From Nonomuraea thailandensis (lineage in GTDB: Bacteria; Actinomycetota; Actinomycetes; Streptosporangiales; Streptosporangiaceae), in NCBI RefSeq assembly GCF_024172165.1, contig NZ_JAMZEB010000002.1, forward strand, positions 11,053,001 through 11,117,000: DNA of 64,000 bases, written 5' to 3'. This document shows positions 25,133-34,034 of this stretch, in pieces. The stretch's first letter is position 1. Each line of letters opens with the position of its first letter. A program made the translations under genes and the position numbers. The notes beneath the pieces were generated by a model, which was not told the origin of the DNA, did no database searches, and was given only the letters and a program-made list of their open reading frames with translations.

Positions 25133-26152
25133 TCAGGCGCGTCGTTCCTGTCCTGCTCCGGCGCGCTCGCCCGTGCGCAGCGCAGCGGGCCGGCGGCCCC
25201 AGGTGACCCAGCGCCACAACCACTCGACCGGCCCCTGAAGGTAGCGGCCGAGCCAGAGCGTGGACCACACCCACTGGACGACCAGGACGCCGCCCGCGAT
25301 GATCAGAACGGTGCCGGCGGGCCACTCGTGCGGCACCCCGCCCACCAGCGGAGCGACCAGCAGCACGAGCACGGTGGCGCTCAGGTAGTTGGTCAGCGCC
25401 ATCCGCCCCAGCGGCGCGAAGACGACCTCCAGCGCCCGCCGCAACGGCGTCCTGAGCAGCACGAGCATCCCGCAGATGTACGCACCCGCGGTCAGCAACC
25501 CCGCCAGCGCCAGGGTGAGGCTGAACCGCACCTGCTCGAGCTGCAACACCGCCACGGGCACGGCCAGTACGGCGAACAGGAGCCCGAGCCCGGCCGGAAC
25601 GCGGGTGGAGCGCTCAAGACGGTCGATCACCCCGTACCGGGTGAGCGCCGAGCCCAGCAGGAAGAGCCCGGGGACCAGCGCGATCGGCCCGGGGACCAGC
25701 GCGAGCGCGGCGACGAGGAGCACGGCCGCCAGCCCCGCCACCGCCCGGCGCGGCAGCCAGGCCGAGGGCAGCAGCACGACCAGCCCGACGACGGCGTAGA
25801 CGGCCAGGATGTCGCCCTGCCACAGGAGCAGATGGTGCGCCGCGCCCATCGCCAGCAGCGCCACCAGCCTGCGCAGGAGCAGCAGCCTGGGCCGGGCGGT
25901 CCGTTCCGCGGCCGAGCGCAGCAGCAGCGAGAACCCGACGCCGAACAGCAGCGAGAAGATCGGGTAGAAGCGTTGCTCGACGAACAGGCCGAGCCAGGTG
26001 TATCCCAGGCTCTCCGGCGCCACCGCCACCGGCGCCCCATCGGTGTGGGCGATCGGCTGAACGTTGGCCAGCAGGATTCCGCACAGGGCGAACCCGCGGA
26101 TCACGTCGAGCGCCGCGATCCGGGAGCGGCGTTGCCGTACTTCAGATGACAT
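25133..26152 (-). CDS. DUF418-family membrane protein (YeiB-like)
   Basis: The 339-aa protein has about nine membrane helices, the N-terminal RIAALDVIRGFALCGILLAN and the C-terminal FAPLGRMALTNYLSATV of the DUF418/heparan N-acetyltransferase-like superfamily. Function is unknown; transfer of acyl groups across the membrane is suspected for relatives. ATG 26152 has AGGA about 9 nt upstream. It converges on the GlxA-like gene. The 129 bp upstream, to 26282, contain no gene. Confidence 0.85.
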   Translation of the reverse strand: MSSEVRQRRSRIAALDVIRGFALCGILLANVQPIAHTDGAPVAVAPESLGYTWLGLFVEQRFYPIFSLLFGVGFSLLLRSAAERTARPRLLLLRRLVALLAMGAAHHLLLWQGDILAVYAVVGLVVLLPSAWLPRRAVAGLAAVLLVAALALVPGPIALVPGLFLLGSALTRYGVIDRLERSTRVPAGLGLLFAVLAVPVAVLQLEQVRFSLTLALAGLLTAGAYICGMLVLLRTPLRRALEVVFAPLGRMALTNYLSATVLVLLVAPLVGGVPHEWPAGTVLIIAGGVLVVQWVWSTLWLGRYLQGPVEWLWRWVTWGRRPAALRTGERAGAGQERRA

Positions 26153-26281
26153 GGGACCACATCCTGTAAGCAGGAAAAGGCCCTCACATCGGCACAAAGC
26201 AGGGATCCGGACAGTACTTTCGGCCGGTACGGAGACCCACGCGTCCGGCTTCGCGGCCGGATGGCTGTTCCGCGGCGAGGC

Positions 26282-27148
26282 TCAGTCCTGGCCGTGGGGT
26301 TCGGCCGCGACCTCCGCGGGGAACTCCTCCAGGCCGAGCACCCGCAGCAGGGCCAGCCGCTCGCGGGTCTCGTCGTCCGCCGGGGTGAACACCAGCAGTT
26401 GCTGCCGCTGGTCGGGCGTGATCAGGGTCTCGCAGTCCATGACCAGGCGGCCCACCCGCGGCTGCGTCAGCGTCTTGCGGTTCGCGCGCCGGACCGCCAC
26501 CTCGTGCTCCGCCCACAGCCGCCGGAAGTCGGCGCTCACGGCCCGCAGCCGCTCGACGAGCGCGGTGATGACCGGGTCGCCGGCCCGCCGCCCCGCGACC
26601 GCGCGCAGGTCGGCCACCATCTGGCGGGACTGGTGCTCCTGCTCCCCGGGCGGGTGGACGGCGCGGGTGGCGGGGTCGGTGAACCAGCGGTAGACCATGT
26701 AGCGCCGGTCGCCGGAGTGACGGGTCTGGTCGCCCATCAGCAGGAGCGCCGCCCGGTTCTGGGCGAGCACCTCGCCCACGTCGGACATCACCACGGCAGG
26801 CGTGTCGCCGAGCAGGTCGAGCATCCGCATCAGGCCGGCGCGCGCCAGGCGAGCCGTCCCGTCGGCGGGCGGGGGCTGGTGCCCGGCCAGGTGGAACAGA
26901 TGGTCGCGCTCGTCGTCGGACAGGCGCAACGCCCGGGCCAGCGCGCCGAGCAGCTGCGTGGACGGCTGACTGCTGCGCCCCTGCTCCAGGCGTACGACGT
27001 AGTCCACCGACATGCCGGCGAGCATCGCCACCTCCTCCCGGCGCAGGCCGCTGGTGCGGCGGCGGGGGCTGGCGGCCAGGCCCACCTCGGCCGGCTGGAT
27101 CGCCTCACGGCGGCGGCGCAGGAAGTCGGCCAGCTGCTCACGTTCCAT
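26282..27148 (-). CDS. XRE-type regulator with MmyB-like ligand domain
   Basis: The 288-aa protein has an N-terminal helix-turn-helix (LRREEVAMLAGMSVDYVVRLEQGR, about residues 35-58) and a C-terminal MmyB/PAS-like domain including RNRAALLLMGDQ-type and HPPGEQEHQ segments. ATG 27148 is the start of the conserved sequence. It is divergent from the aldo/keto reductase gene, a common arrangement in which the regulator represses the reductase until a ligand binds. Confidence 0.88.
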   Translation of the reverse strand: MEREQLADFLRRRREAIQPAEVGLAASPRRRTSGLRREEVAMLAGMSVDYVVRLEQGRSSQPSTQLLGALARALRLSDDERDHLFHLAGHQPPPADGTARLARAGLMRMLDLLGDTPAVVMSDVGEVLAQNRAALLLMGDQTRHSGDRRYMVYRWFTDPATRAVHPPGEQEHQSRQMVADLRAVAGRRAGDPVITALVERLRAVSADFRRLWAEHEVAVRRANRKTLTQPRVGRLVMDCETLITPDQRQQLLVFTPADDETRERLALLRVLGLEEFPAEVAAEPHGQD

Positions 27149-27273
27149 GCCTTCATCCTGCCTCGCGGCCGGCGAGCGGAGCCAGGGAGCGGCTCTCCCA
27201 TGATGAACGCTCCGATTCCGCCCGCCTCGACGTGCGCCCAGAGTGAGGAACGACATCGACGAAGGAGAACACC

Positions 27274-28269
27274 ATGCAGACACGAACCCTGGGCCGCACC
27301 GGACCGGCCGTCTCCGCGCTGGGCCTGGGCGCGATGGGCATGTCGGGCGCGTACGGCGCCACGGACCGCGCGGAGAGCATCGCCACCGTGCACGCCGCGC
27401 TGGAGGCCGGCGTCACGCTGATCGACACCGGCGACTTCTACGCCATGGGCCACAACGAGCTGCTGCTCGCCGAGGCGCTGCGCGGCCGGGACCGGGACAG
27501 CTACCGGCTGAGCGTCAAGTTCGGCCAGATGCGAGGGCCGGGCTCCCAGCTCGGCGGGCAGGACGGCCGTCCCGAGGCGGTGAAGAACTTCCTGGCCTAC
27601 TCGCTGACCCGCCTGGGCACCGACCACATCGACATCTACCGTCCGGCCCGCCTGGACCGGGCGGTCCCGATCGAGGAGACGGTGGGCGCGATCAAGGAGA
27701 TGGTGGACGCCGGTCATGTGCGGCACATCGGGCTCTCGGAGGTCGACGCGGCGACGATCCGCCGGGCGCACGCCGTGCACCCGATCGCCGACCTGCAGAT
27801 CGAGTACTCGCTGCTCTCGCGGGCGGTGGAGACGGACGTCCTGCCCACGCTGCGGGAGCTCGGCATCGGCCTGACCGCGTACGGGGTGCTCGGCCGCGGC
27901 CTCATCTCCGGGCACTGGTCGGCCGGCCACACCGCGGGCCCCGGCGACATGCGGGGCTTCAGCCCGCGGTTCTCCGGCGGGAACGTGGAGCACAACCTCG
28001 CCCTCGTGGACGCGCTGCGCCGGGTCGCCGAGGCGAAGGGCTGCACCGTCGCCCAGCTAGCCATCGCCTGGGTGGCCGCGCAGGGCGAGGACATCGTGCC
28101 GCTGGCCGGCGCCCGCACCCGCGAGCGGCTGGCCGAGGCGCTGCCCGCGATGGACCTGGTCCTCACCGCGGACGATCTCGCCGAGATCGAGAAGGCGGTG
28201 CCGGCGGGCGCGGCGCGCGGTGACCGGTACCCGTCGGCGTTCATGGCCGATCTCGGCGTGGGCAACTGA
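27274..28269 (+). CDS. aldo/keto reductase
   Basis: The 331-aa protein has the AKR TIM-barrel pattern: Asp/Tyr in DTGDFYAMG, Lys in SVKFGQ, and the NADPH-binding C-terminus with VPLAGARTRERL. The catalytic-His region reads DIYRPARLD rather than the textbook H, as in several AKR subfamilies. It reduces aldehydes or ketones with NADPH. The start has an AAGGAGAACACC upstream. It is probably controlled by the divergent XRE-type gene. Confidence 0.9.
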   Translation: MQTRTLGRTGPAVSALGLGAMGMSGAYGATDRAESIATVHAALEAGVTLIDTGDFYAMGHNELLLAEALRGRDRDSYRLSVKFGQMRGPGSQLGGQDGRPEAVKNFLAYSLTRLGTDHIDIYRPARLDRAVPIEETVGAIKEMVDAGHVRHIGLSEVDAATIRRAHAVHPIADLQIEYSLLSRAVETDVLPTLRELGIGLTAYGVLGRGLISGHWSAGHTAGPGDMRGFSPRFSGGNVEHNLALVDALRRVAEAKGCTVAQLAIAWVAAQGEDIVPLAGARTRERLAEALPAMDLVLTADDLAEIEKAVPAGAARGDRYPSAFMADLGVGN

Positions 28270-28277
28270 GCATTCCG

Positions 28278-28306
28278 GTCACGGGGTCTGGTGGGGACCC
28301 CGTGAC
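28278..28306. terminator. hairpin terminator, convergent genes
   Basis: GTCACGGGGTC (28278-28288) and GACCCCGTGAC (28296-28306) form an 11-bp perfect stem between the aldo/keto reductase gene and the convergent small gene. Confidence 0.8.
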
Positions 28307-28328
28307 GGGCCGGTGGTGGGCATGGGGG

Positions 28329-28730
28329 TCAGGCGGCGTCGAGGGCTTCGGTGATCTTGCGGGCCATGTCGGTCATGGTGGGGCTGGGCTCGCCGGTCTG
28401 GGACTGGATGGCGGCGTCGATGGCGACGGTGACGGTGCGGCGGAAGTTGTCGGCTTGGTCGGGGGTGTGCTGCTTGAGCAGGGCGGTGGAGGCGGTCAGG
28501 GCGGGCAGGACCTGGTCGGCGAGGGCGGCGACGGTCTTGCCGGACAGGTTCTTGGGGGCCTTGGCCAGGACGTGGCCGATGGCGCCGGTGGCGGAGGTCA
28601 GGGCGATGGAGCCGTTGGTGGCGGCCTTGTGGGCGGAGCCGGCGGCGCCGGCGGCGGACATGAGGTAGACGGCGCCCCAGGCGGCGGTGCGGAGGGTGGT
28701 CTGGTCCTGCTCGGAGAAGGTGATCGACAT
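28329..28730 (-). CDS. conserved hypothetical helical protein
   Basis: The 133-aa product (MSITFSEQDQTTLRTAAWGA at its start) is Ala/Thr-rich and predicted all-helical. It contains a small-residue stretch around YLMSAAGAAGSAHKAA but no clear catalytic motif. I recognise it only as a type seen as a conserved hypothetical in actinomycetes. ATG 28730 has AAGGAG about 10 nt upstream; the frame is open to 28859 but upstream codons look non-coding. Confidence 0.65.
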   Translation of the reverse strand: MSITFSEQDQTTLRTAAWGAVYLMSAAGAAGSAHKAATNGSIALTSATGAIGHVLAKAPKNLSGKTVAALADQVLPALTASTALLKQHTPDQADNFRRTVTVAIDAAIQSQTGEPSPTMTDMARKITEALDAA

Positions 28731-28880
28731 GGTGGGTGTGCTCCTTGGGGAGGGTTCCGGTTCGAACGGGCGGGGTGTCGCGCCGTTCATGTGCCTTACG
28801 ATCACCGACTGCGCTGACACCGCACCGTCACCGTCCTGACGCGGCCACTGACGCGCCACCGCGGAGCCGCTCCGCCCGTG

Positions 28881-29768
28881 TCACACCGTCGCGGACACCC
28901 GGCGGTAGAAGTCGATCTGGTCGGCGACCACGCGTTCGCGCAGCTCCGGGTCGGTGTAGAAGGTGAAGTGAGTCCCGGGGTAGGCACGCAGCTCGCCACG
29001 CGGCGCGCGTTCGGCCAGCACCCGGGTGCTCTCCAGCGGCGTCTCCCGGTCCTGGGCCGCGACGCAGACCAGCAGCGGGCAGGCCAGGCGGGCCGCGGCG
29101 TCGGCGGGCCGGTAGCGCATCATCCGCAGCAGCCCCCGTGGCGCGACGCTGTTGCGCCACAGCGTCGTCTGCCCGCCGGTCAGGGTCTGGATGTGCTGGT
29201 CGGCCTCGGGGGTGGCGGCCACGGCGAGCTCTCCCGGCCGCCCCACCATGGGGATGTAGTACGGGCTCAGGCCCAGCCTGCCCCGCAGCGCGTCCCAGAC
29301 GATCGCGCCCAGCAGCCGCAGCGTCTCACCGGTCGAGCGGCCCTCGACCTTCTTCGGGAACCCGTTGAACGGGATCTGCGCCACCACGGCGGCGATCCCT
29401 GGGTCGTCGGCGGCCACGGTGATGGCGTGCGCGCCGCCCAGCGAGTTGCCCCACAGCAGCACCCGGCCGGGATCGACCCGCTCGTGCCCGCGGGCGAAGG
29501 CCACGGCGGCGCGGACGTCGGCGAGCTGGCCGCCGATGTCGGGCAGCTGACGCGGCTCGCCGTCGCTCTCGCCGAAGCCGCGGTAGTCGAAGACCAGCGC
29601 GGCGAAGCCCTCGGCGGCGAAGTGCTCGGCGTGGTCGAAGAGCCGGTCCATGGTCCCGCTGAAGCCGTGGCAGAGCACCACGCACGGCGCCGTGCCCGAG
29701 CCGGCCGGCAGGTGGAGGTAGCCGGCGCAGCGGATGCCGCCGGCGGTGAAGGACACCTTGGTACGCAT
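28881..29768 (-). CDS. alpha/beta hydrolase
   Basis: A 295-aa hydrolase with oxyanion segment CHGFSGTMD, nucleophile Ser in WGNSLGGAHA, an Asp in AAQDRETP and His in GTHFTFY. The acid pocket and lid resemble esterases and X-Pro-dipeptidyl-peptidase-like hydrolases. The substrate is unknown. Starts at 29768 or 29777 are both possible. It is divergent from a TetR-type gene and two operator-like palindromes lie in the gap. Confidence 0.82.
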   Translation of the reverse strand: MRTKVSFTAGGIRCAGYLHLPAGSGTAPCVVLCHGFSGTMDRLFDHAEHFAAEGFAALVFDYRGFGESDGEPRQLPDIGGQLADVRAAVAFARGHERVDPGRVLLWGNSLGGAHAITVAADDPGIAAVVAQIPFNGFPKKVEGRSTGETLRLLGAIVWDALRGRLGLSPYYIPMVGRPGELAVAATPEADQHIQTLTGGQTTLWRNSVAPRGLLRMMRYRPADAAARLACPLLVCVAAQDRETPLESTRVLAERAPRGELRAYPGTHFTFYTDPELRERVVADQIDFYRRVSATV

Positions 29769-29793
29769 ACAGATCATCCCCGTGGCCATAGAC

Positions 29794-29837
29794 TTACCAG
29801 CGGTAAGCACTCTAGCGAAGAAACTGACCGCAGGTAA
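29794..29837. promoter_or_regulatory. two TKACC-N3-GGTAA operators
   Basis: TTACCAGCGGTAA (29794-29806) and TGACCGCAGGTAA (29825-29837) are two copies of one palindrome with centres 31 bp apart, about three helical turns, in the divergent region between the hydrolase and TetR-type genes. The second ends 9 bp before ATG 29847. They are the likely binding sites of that TetR protein. Confidence 0.7.
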
Positions 29838-29846
29838 GTGAGATCC

Positions 29847-30563
29847 ATGACATCCGAGCGGATCCTGGAGGCGGCGCGAGCGCTGTTCGCCGCCCGCGGC
29901 TACCGCGCCACGTCCATGCAGGCGATCGCCGACGAGGTCGGCATCACCAAGGCCGCCCTCTACTACCACTTCGACTCCAAGGAGGAGATCCTTCACCGGC
30001 TCACGTTCCCGCTCCTGGACGAATTGGAGGCGGTGCTGGCCCGGGCGGAGTCCTGCGACGGCGCGGAGGAGGTGCGGTGGCGGGCGATCGAGGGCTACGT
30101 GGATGTGCACCTGCGGCACCGGCACACGCTCACCATGCTGGTCAGGGACATGACGCTGCTGGTGCAGGCGCCGGTCGCCGACCGCTTCAGGGCCGCGATC
30201 GCGCTGGCCAACGACCTGGTGGCCGGCCCCGGCGGCGGGCTGGCGCAGCGGGTGCGGGCCTCGCAGGTGGTGGCGGGGCTGGCCGATCCGGTGGTGCTGT
30301 TCCGCGACGAGCCGGCCGAGCGGCTGCGCGGCCTGATCCTGGACGGCGCCAGGGCCCTGCTGGGCGAGCCCGCCGCACCAAGGCCCCGCGGGCGCGCCCG
30401 GGGACGCAACGGCGGGCGGCGCGCCGCCCTCACCGGGGACCAGATCGCGCAGGCCCGTTCCCTGCACGCCGAAGGCCTGGCCGCCGAGGAGATCGCCGCC
30501 CGCTTCGGCGTCTCCCGGGCGACCGTCTATCGCTATCTCAGAAACCAAATCGAGGCAGAATAG
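29847..30563 (+). CDS. TetR-family regulator with extra C-terminal resolvase-type HTH
   Basis: The 238-aa protein has a normal TetR N-terminal HTH (about 24-45, IADEVGITKAALYYHFDSK) and ligand-binding helices to about residue 175. A basic linker (PRPRGRARGRNGGRR) and a second helix-turn-helix of the Hin/resolvase type follow (about 198-235, LHAEGLAAEEIAARFGVS then RATVYRYLR). This second DNA-binding motif is unusual for TetR proteins. ATG 29847 was chosen over GTG 29838, which lies in the operator. It is divergent from the hydrolase gene, its probable target. Confidence 0.85.
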   Translation: MTSERILEAARALFAARGYRATSMQAIADEVGITKAALYYHFDSKEEILHRLTFPLLDELEAVLARAESCDGAEEVRWRAIEGYVDVHLRHRHTLTMLVRDMTLLVQAPVADRFRAAIALANDLVAGPGGGLAQRVRASQVVAGLADPVVLFRDEPAERLRGLILDGARALLGEPAAPRPRGRARGRNGGRRAALTGDQIAQARSLHAEGLAAEEIAARFGVSRATVYRYLRNQIEAE

Positions 30564-30578
30564 ATTCTGAGACTGAGA

Positions 30579-31895
30579 TCAGGAGTCGCTCGTACGCCGG
30601 AGGAGGCGCAGGACCGCCGTGCCGGCGAGGTAGGCGATCAGCGCCGGCGTCGGCCACCCGAACAGGGTCGGGCTCGTGCTGGGCAGCAGGCTGTTGCCGA
30701 GCAGGCCCGCGATGACGGCGGCGAACCCCGCCACGACCGGCACCACCAGCCACGGCGGCGGGCCCGAGATCCGGCCGGTGCGGCGAACCTCGATCGGTCC
30801 CGCGATCGCGACCAGCAGCACGAGCACGAGACCGAGCATGACCAGCAGCGGGAGCCGCCAGGCGAACCAGGCCGCCGAGCCGGCCTCGGAAACGGGCAGC
30901 ACCCCCGCGGCATGCAGCGCGGCGGCGAGCAGGATCGCGGCGCTGACGTGCCAGAGGAAGATCGTCAGGATCACCGCGTTGACGGCGACCACCGCGATCC
31001 ACACGCGCGAGACCCGCAGCCACCGCTCGCCCCGCTCACGCAGCAGCAATGCCACCCCGAGCTGGGTGGCGGCCACCCCCAGCAGGGCCAGGCTCGGCGG
31101 TGACATGTTGTGCAGCCGCTCCCCGGGCACGTTGATCATGCTGACCGGATAGGGGCCGGCGAGGGTGAGCACCAGCACGAGGCCGGCCCCGCCGCACACC
31201 AGCGGCAGCGCCACGCGGGCGCGGGACGGCAACAGGCCGTCCCGCCAGGCGAACCCCATCTGGTGGACGGCCAGCCAGCCGAACAGGAAGTTGCCGTTGC
31301 CCCAGAACGGCTCGCCGAGCAGCCGGGCCACGTCCCCCAGGGCGACGAGGCAGACCAGCACCACCGGCACCGCCAGGCCGTAGCGGCGGTGCAGCGCGTA
31401 CATCACGGGGGTCAGCACGACCACGGCCAGGTACGCGACGAGGAACCACAGCGGGATCGAGGCGAACCACGCCACCAGCCGCACCCGGGCAGGATCGGCG
31501 CCGAACAACCGGGCGGCCAGCGCGCCACCGGCCGTGACCAGCACCAGGGCGGTCGTCGGGCGCAGCAACCGGCCGCTCCGGTTCAGCAGCCACCCGGTCG
31601 CGTTCCCGCCGCGGCGGCGGACGGCGGCCAGGGACGCCGCGTTGGCGTACCCGCCGACGAGGAAGAAGACCGGCATCACCTGCACCAGCCAGGTGAGGGG
31701 ATGCGCCCAGGGCAGCTCGGGCAGCGCCGACCGGCCGTTCAGCTCGCCGTCCCGGTCGTAGCCGACCGTCGCCACCAGCCAGTGCCCGAGGACCACGGCG
31801 ACGATGGAGATCGCCCGGAGCAGGTCGATGAACCGCTCCCGCGACGGCGGCGCCTGCTCGGCGCGCCGCCGGATGCCTCGCAGGACGGTGTACAT
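30579..31895 (-). CDS. membrane-bound acyltransferase family 3 protein
   Basis: The 438-aa protein has about ten membrane helices and starts with the acyltransferase-3 signature RERFIDLLRAISIVAVVLGHW, including the catalytic His, with MPVFFLVGGYAN next. Relatives O-acetylate cell-surface polysaccharides, peptidoglycan or antibiotics. No glycan or biosynthetic genes adjoin it, so the acceptor is unknown. It is convergent with the TetR gene, with only 15 bp between them. Confidence 0.85.
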   Translation of the reverse strand: MYTVLRGIRRRAEQAPPSRERFIDLLRAISIVAVVLGHWLVATVGYDRDGELNGRSALPELPWAHPLTWLVQVMPVFFLVGGYANAASLAAVRRRGGNATGWLLNRSGRLLRPTTALVLVTAGGALAARLFGADPARVRLVAWFASIPLWFLVAYLAVVVLTPVMYALHRRYGLAVPVVLVCLVALGDVARLLGEPFWGNGNFLFGWLAVHQMGFAWRDGLLPSRARVALPLVCGGAGLVLVLTLAGPYPVSMINVPGERLHNMSPPSLALLGVAATQLGVALLLRERGERWLRVSRVWIAVVAVNAVILTIFLWHVSAAILLAAALHAAGVLPVSEAGSAAWFAWRLPLLVMLGLVLVLLVAIAGPIEVRRTGRISGPPPWLVVPVVAGFAAVIAGLLGNSLLPSTSPTLFGWPTPALIAYLAGTAVLRLLRRTSDS

Positions 31896-31955
31896 GCTCG
31901 TGATGGCAGGTTCCTACCCGCCCGGGAGCCTCCCGGCCCGGCCCTGGAAAGCTCT

Positions 31956-32354
31956 TTACCGGGGCCGGGCCAACTGGTTGGGAGCCACCGTCCCGTCCAG
32001 CAGGCCGTCGGGAGCCGCGATGATCGGCAACCGCTCCACCACGTCGTCGCCGAGCAGCCCCACCTGGGCGAGCACGGCGGCCTGATCCCAGTAGACGCGC
32101 TCGCTGGCGACCGCTGTCCCCTCGAACCCCACGATCCCGATCACCGGGACGCGCACCTGCCTGCCGGTCGCGGGGACGGCGGGCAGGATCCACGGGATCT
32201 CGATGTCATGGGTGAAGGTGATCAGCATCTCGTCGACGATGCGGTCGTCCCCCACCGTACGACTCAGCGACTCGATGGACATGTCGGCGGCGTTGCGCCC
32301 GACGAACCACTCCCGGTAGAAGTCACGAACCCCTTCGTACCCGGAGCCGCCCAT
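31956..32354 (-). CDS. SnoaL-like protein, probably N-terminally truncated
   Basis: The 132-aa product begins GGSGYEGVRDFYREWFVGR and continues through DEMLITFTHDIEIPWILPAV, which matches the middle and end of SnoaL/NTF2-like polyketide-cyclase-fold proteins. The usual first 40-60 residues are missing: the ORF opens directly at the EGVRDFY segment, 14 bp after the stop of the reductase gene. Truncation by insertion of that module is one explanation. It may no longer be functional. Confidence 0.6.
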   Translation of the reverse strand: MGGSGYEGVRDFYREWFVGRNAADMSIESLSRTVGDDRIVDEMLITFTHDIEIPWILPAVPATGRQVRVPVIGIVGFEGTAVASERVYWDQAAVLAQVGLLGDDVVERLPIIAAPDGLLDGTVAPNQLARPR

Positions 32355-32368
32355 GCCGGTCGGTCATC

Positions 32369-32926
32369 CTAGGCCGCCTTGGCGGGCTTGTAGACCAGGT
32401 ACAGGACGCCGGTCGAGAAGGTCTCGGACTTGACGAGCTCCAGGGGGAGGGTGGTGTCGGCCTCGTCGAAGAGTCGTTCGCCCTTGCGGACGGCGATGGG
32501 GTGGACGAGCAGGTGGAGTTCGTCGATCAGTCCGGCGTGCAGGAGCTGGCGGACGACGGAGACGGAGCCGCTGATGGCGATGCGGCCGCCGGGTTCGTTC
32601 TTCAGTGCGGTGACGGCTTGGATGAGGTCGCCGTGGAGGAGTTCGGAGTTGCGCCAGGTGAAGTGGAGGTTCTGGCGGGAGACGACGATCTTGCGGGCGT
32701 CGCCGAGGGTCTTGGCGTAGCCGGCGTCCTCGCCTCCTTCGGCTTCGATGGCGGGCCATGCTCCGGCGAAGCTGTCGTAGGTCTTGCGGCCCAGGAGCAG
32801 GGTGTCGGCGGACTGGCTGTCGACGGCGGCGCCCATCTCGTCGTTGAAGTAGGGGAAGTGCCACTCGCCGGGCTCGTCGACGACGCCGTCGAGGGAGATG
32901 AACAGGCTGGCGGCGATCGTCCTCAT
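32369..32926 (-). CDS. dihydrofolate reductase/RibD-C family protein
   Basis: The 185-aa protein has the RibD C-terminal/DHFR-like fold, with the N-terminal strand TIAASLFISLDGVV, LLLGRKTYDSFAGAW and the NADPH-binding GGRIAISGSVSVVRQLL. Members reduce pterin- or flavin-type substrates; many in actinomycetes are of unknown function. The start has GCAGGAGG upstream. About 310 bp of this gene are present again, rearranged, at 47.2-47.5 kb. Confidence 0.85.
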   Translation of the reverse strand: MRTIAASLFISLDGVVDEPGEWHFPYFNDEMGAAVDSQSADTLLLGRKTYDSFAGAWPAIEAEGGEDAGYAKTLGDARKIVVSRQNLHFTWRNSELLHGDLIQAVTALKNEPGGRIAISGSVSVVRQLLHAGLIDELHLLVHPIAVRKGERLFDEADTTLPLELVKSETFSTGVLYLVYKPAKAA

Positions 32927-33040
32927 GATGGTCCTCCTGCTGGGCCGTGCGGCCCGGTCGTTGTCCGGTGTGCTCAGAGCTTCCCGCAGCCGGCTTACCG
33001 AACTCTTAAGGTCTTCCTCCCGCCTGCCGGGATCGGGCCG

Positions 33041-33433
33041 TCAGCCGCCCACCAGCGGGATCAGCTTGACGAAGGAGACGACGGGGTCGGCGGTCAGGTC
33101 GATCTCGGTGTCCAGATCCTCCAGCTGCCGGTCGCCGACCAGCAGCAGGAAGCCGTTGCGGGCGAACGCCGCCTCGGCGGCGTCGGCCTGCCTCTCCCAG
33201 TCCAGCGTGCGCGCGGTGCGCATGCGGTAGCCGTTCAGCTCGGCCTCGGCGTCGGTCGGCTTGACCAGGCCGCGGAAGTGGCGGCCGGGGGAGGCGTTGT
33301 GCCGGGCCACCTCCTCGCGTACGCGCAGCCGTACCAGCTCCCTGGCCGAGATCCGCTCGGGCAGGCCGGGCAGGGAGAACTCGGCCAGTGCCCGGCCGGT
33401 CGCGCTCTCGTCGCGAAACGTCACTGATGCCAT
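33041..33433 (-). CDS. conserved hypothetical protein
   Basis: The 130-aa product (ASVTFRDESATGRALAEFSL near its start, then ISARELVRLRVREEVARHN) has mixed secondary structure, no signal peptide and no catalytic motif that I recognise. The gene stands alone on the minus strand between the reductase and HxlR genes. Confidence 0.6.
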   Translation of the reverse strand: MASVTFRDESATGRALAEFSLPGLPERISARELVRLRVREEVARHNASPGRHFRGLVKPTDAEAELNGYRMRTARTLDWERQADAAEAAFARNGFLLLVGDRQLEDLDTEIDLTADPVVSFVKLIPLVGG

Positions 33434-33507
33434 CGGACATCCTGCTTCCTTTGAAGATCAGGTGATGGCGCAATCTATAGCAGCAGCGGACGACAGAACA
33501 GCCGTGG

Positions 33508-33960
33508 TCAGCCGGCCGAGCCCGGGCCCGGCAGCGGGTCGATGTCGCCGGCGTGCATCGGCTCGCCGCAGTGGGCGCAGCGCAGGTCGACCTGGCTGGT
33601 CTCGCCGCACGCGTGATGGCGGTAGAGCACCGGCGGCCCGGCCTCGCCCGCGAGCCACCTGTCTCCCCAGCCGGTCATGACCATGAGCAGGTCGACGAGC
33701 TCGGTGCCCTTGGTGGTCAGGTGGTACTCGTAGCGGGGCCGGTTGTCGTAGGGGCGGCGCTCCAGCACGCCGTGGCCGATCAGGTGGTTGAGGCGTTCGG
33801 TCAGCACCTTGCGGGAGATCCCGAGGTCGGCTTGGAGCTGGTCGAACCGGTTCATGCCGACCCACACGTCGCGCAGGATCAGCGGCGACCAGGGCTCCCC
33901 GATCACGTCGAGGGTGCGCGCGATGGAGCAGGCCATCTCCCCGAAGTTCGTGCGTTGCAT
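33508..33960 (-). CDS. HxlR-family transcriptional regulator
   Basis: A 150-aa MarR-fold regulator with the HxlR core (CSIARTLDVIGEPWSPLILR, LGISRKVLTERLNHL, DNRPRYEYHLTTKG). Its C-terminal extension has CxxxC-x10-CAHC cysteines that could bind a metal or sense redox state. It is divergent from the PPOX flavoprotein gene; GGAACTC repeats lie between them. Confidence 0.88.
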   Translation of the reverse strand: MQRTNFGEMACSIARTLDVIGEPWSPLILRDVWVGMNRFDQLQADLGISRKVLTERLNHLIGHGVLERRPYDNRPRYEYHLTTKGTELVDLLMVMTGWGDRWLAGEAGPPVLYRHHACGETSQVDLRCAHCGEPMHAGDIDPLPGPGSAG

Positions 33961-33981
33961 GCGGGCATTCTAGCAATCGGG

Positions 33982-34034
33982 GTTCCCTCAGGGAACTCAA
34001 AGTGCTACGGTCATGGAGTCTCCTCAAGGAACTC
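33982..34034. promoter_or_regulatory. candidate HxlR operators
   Basis: A perfect palindrome GTTCCC-TCA-GGGAAC (33982-33996) lies 22 bp upstream of the HxlR start. A related imperfect repeat around AAGGAACTC (34016-34034) follows. GGAACTC is common to both. Their place in the divergent region suggests autoregulation and control of the flavoprotein gene. Confidence 0.5.
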
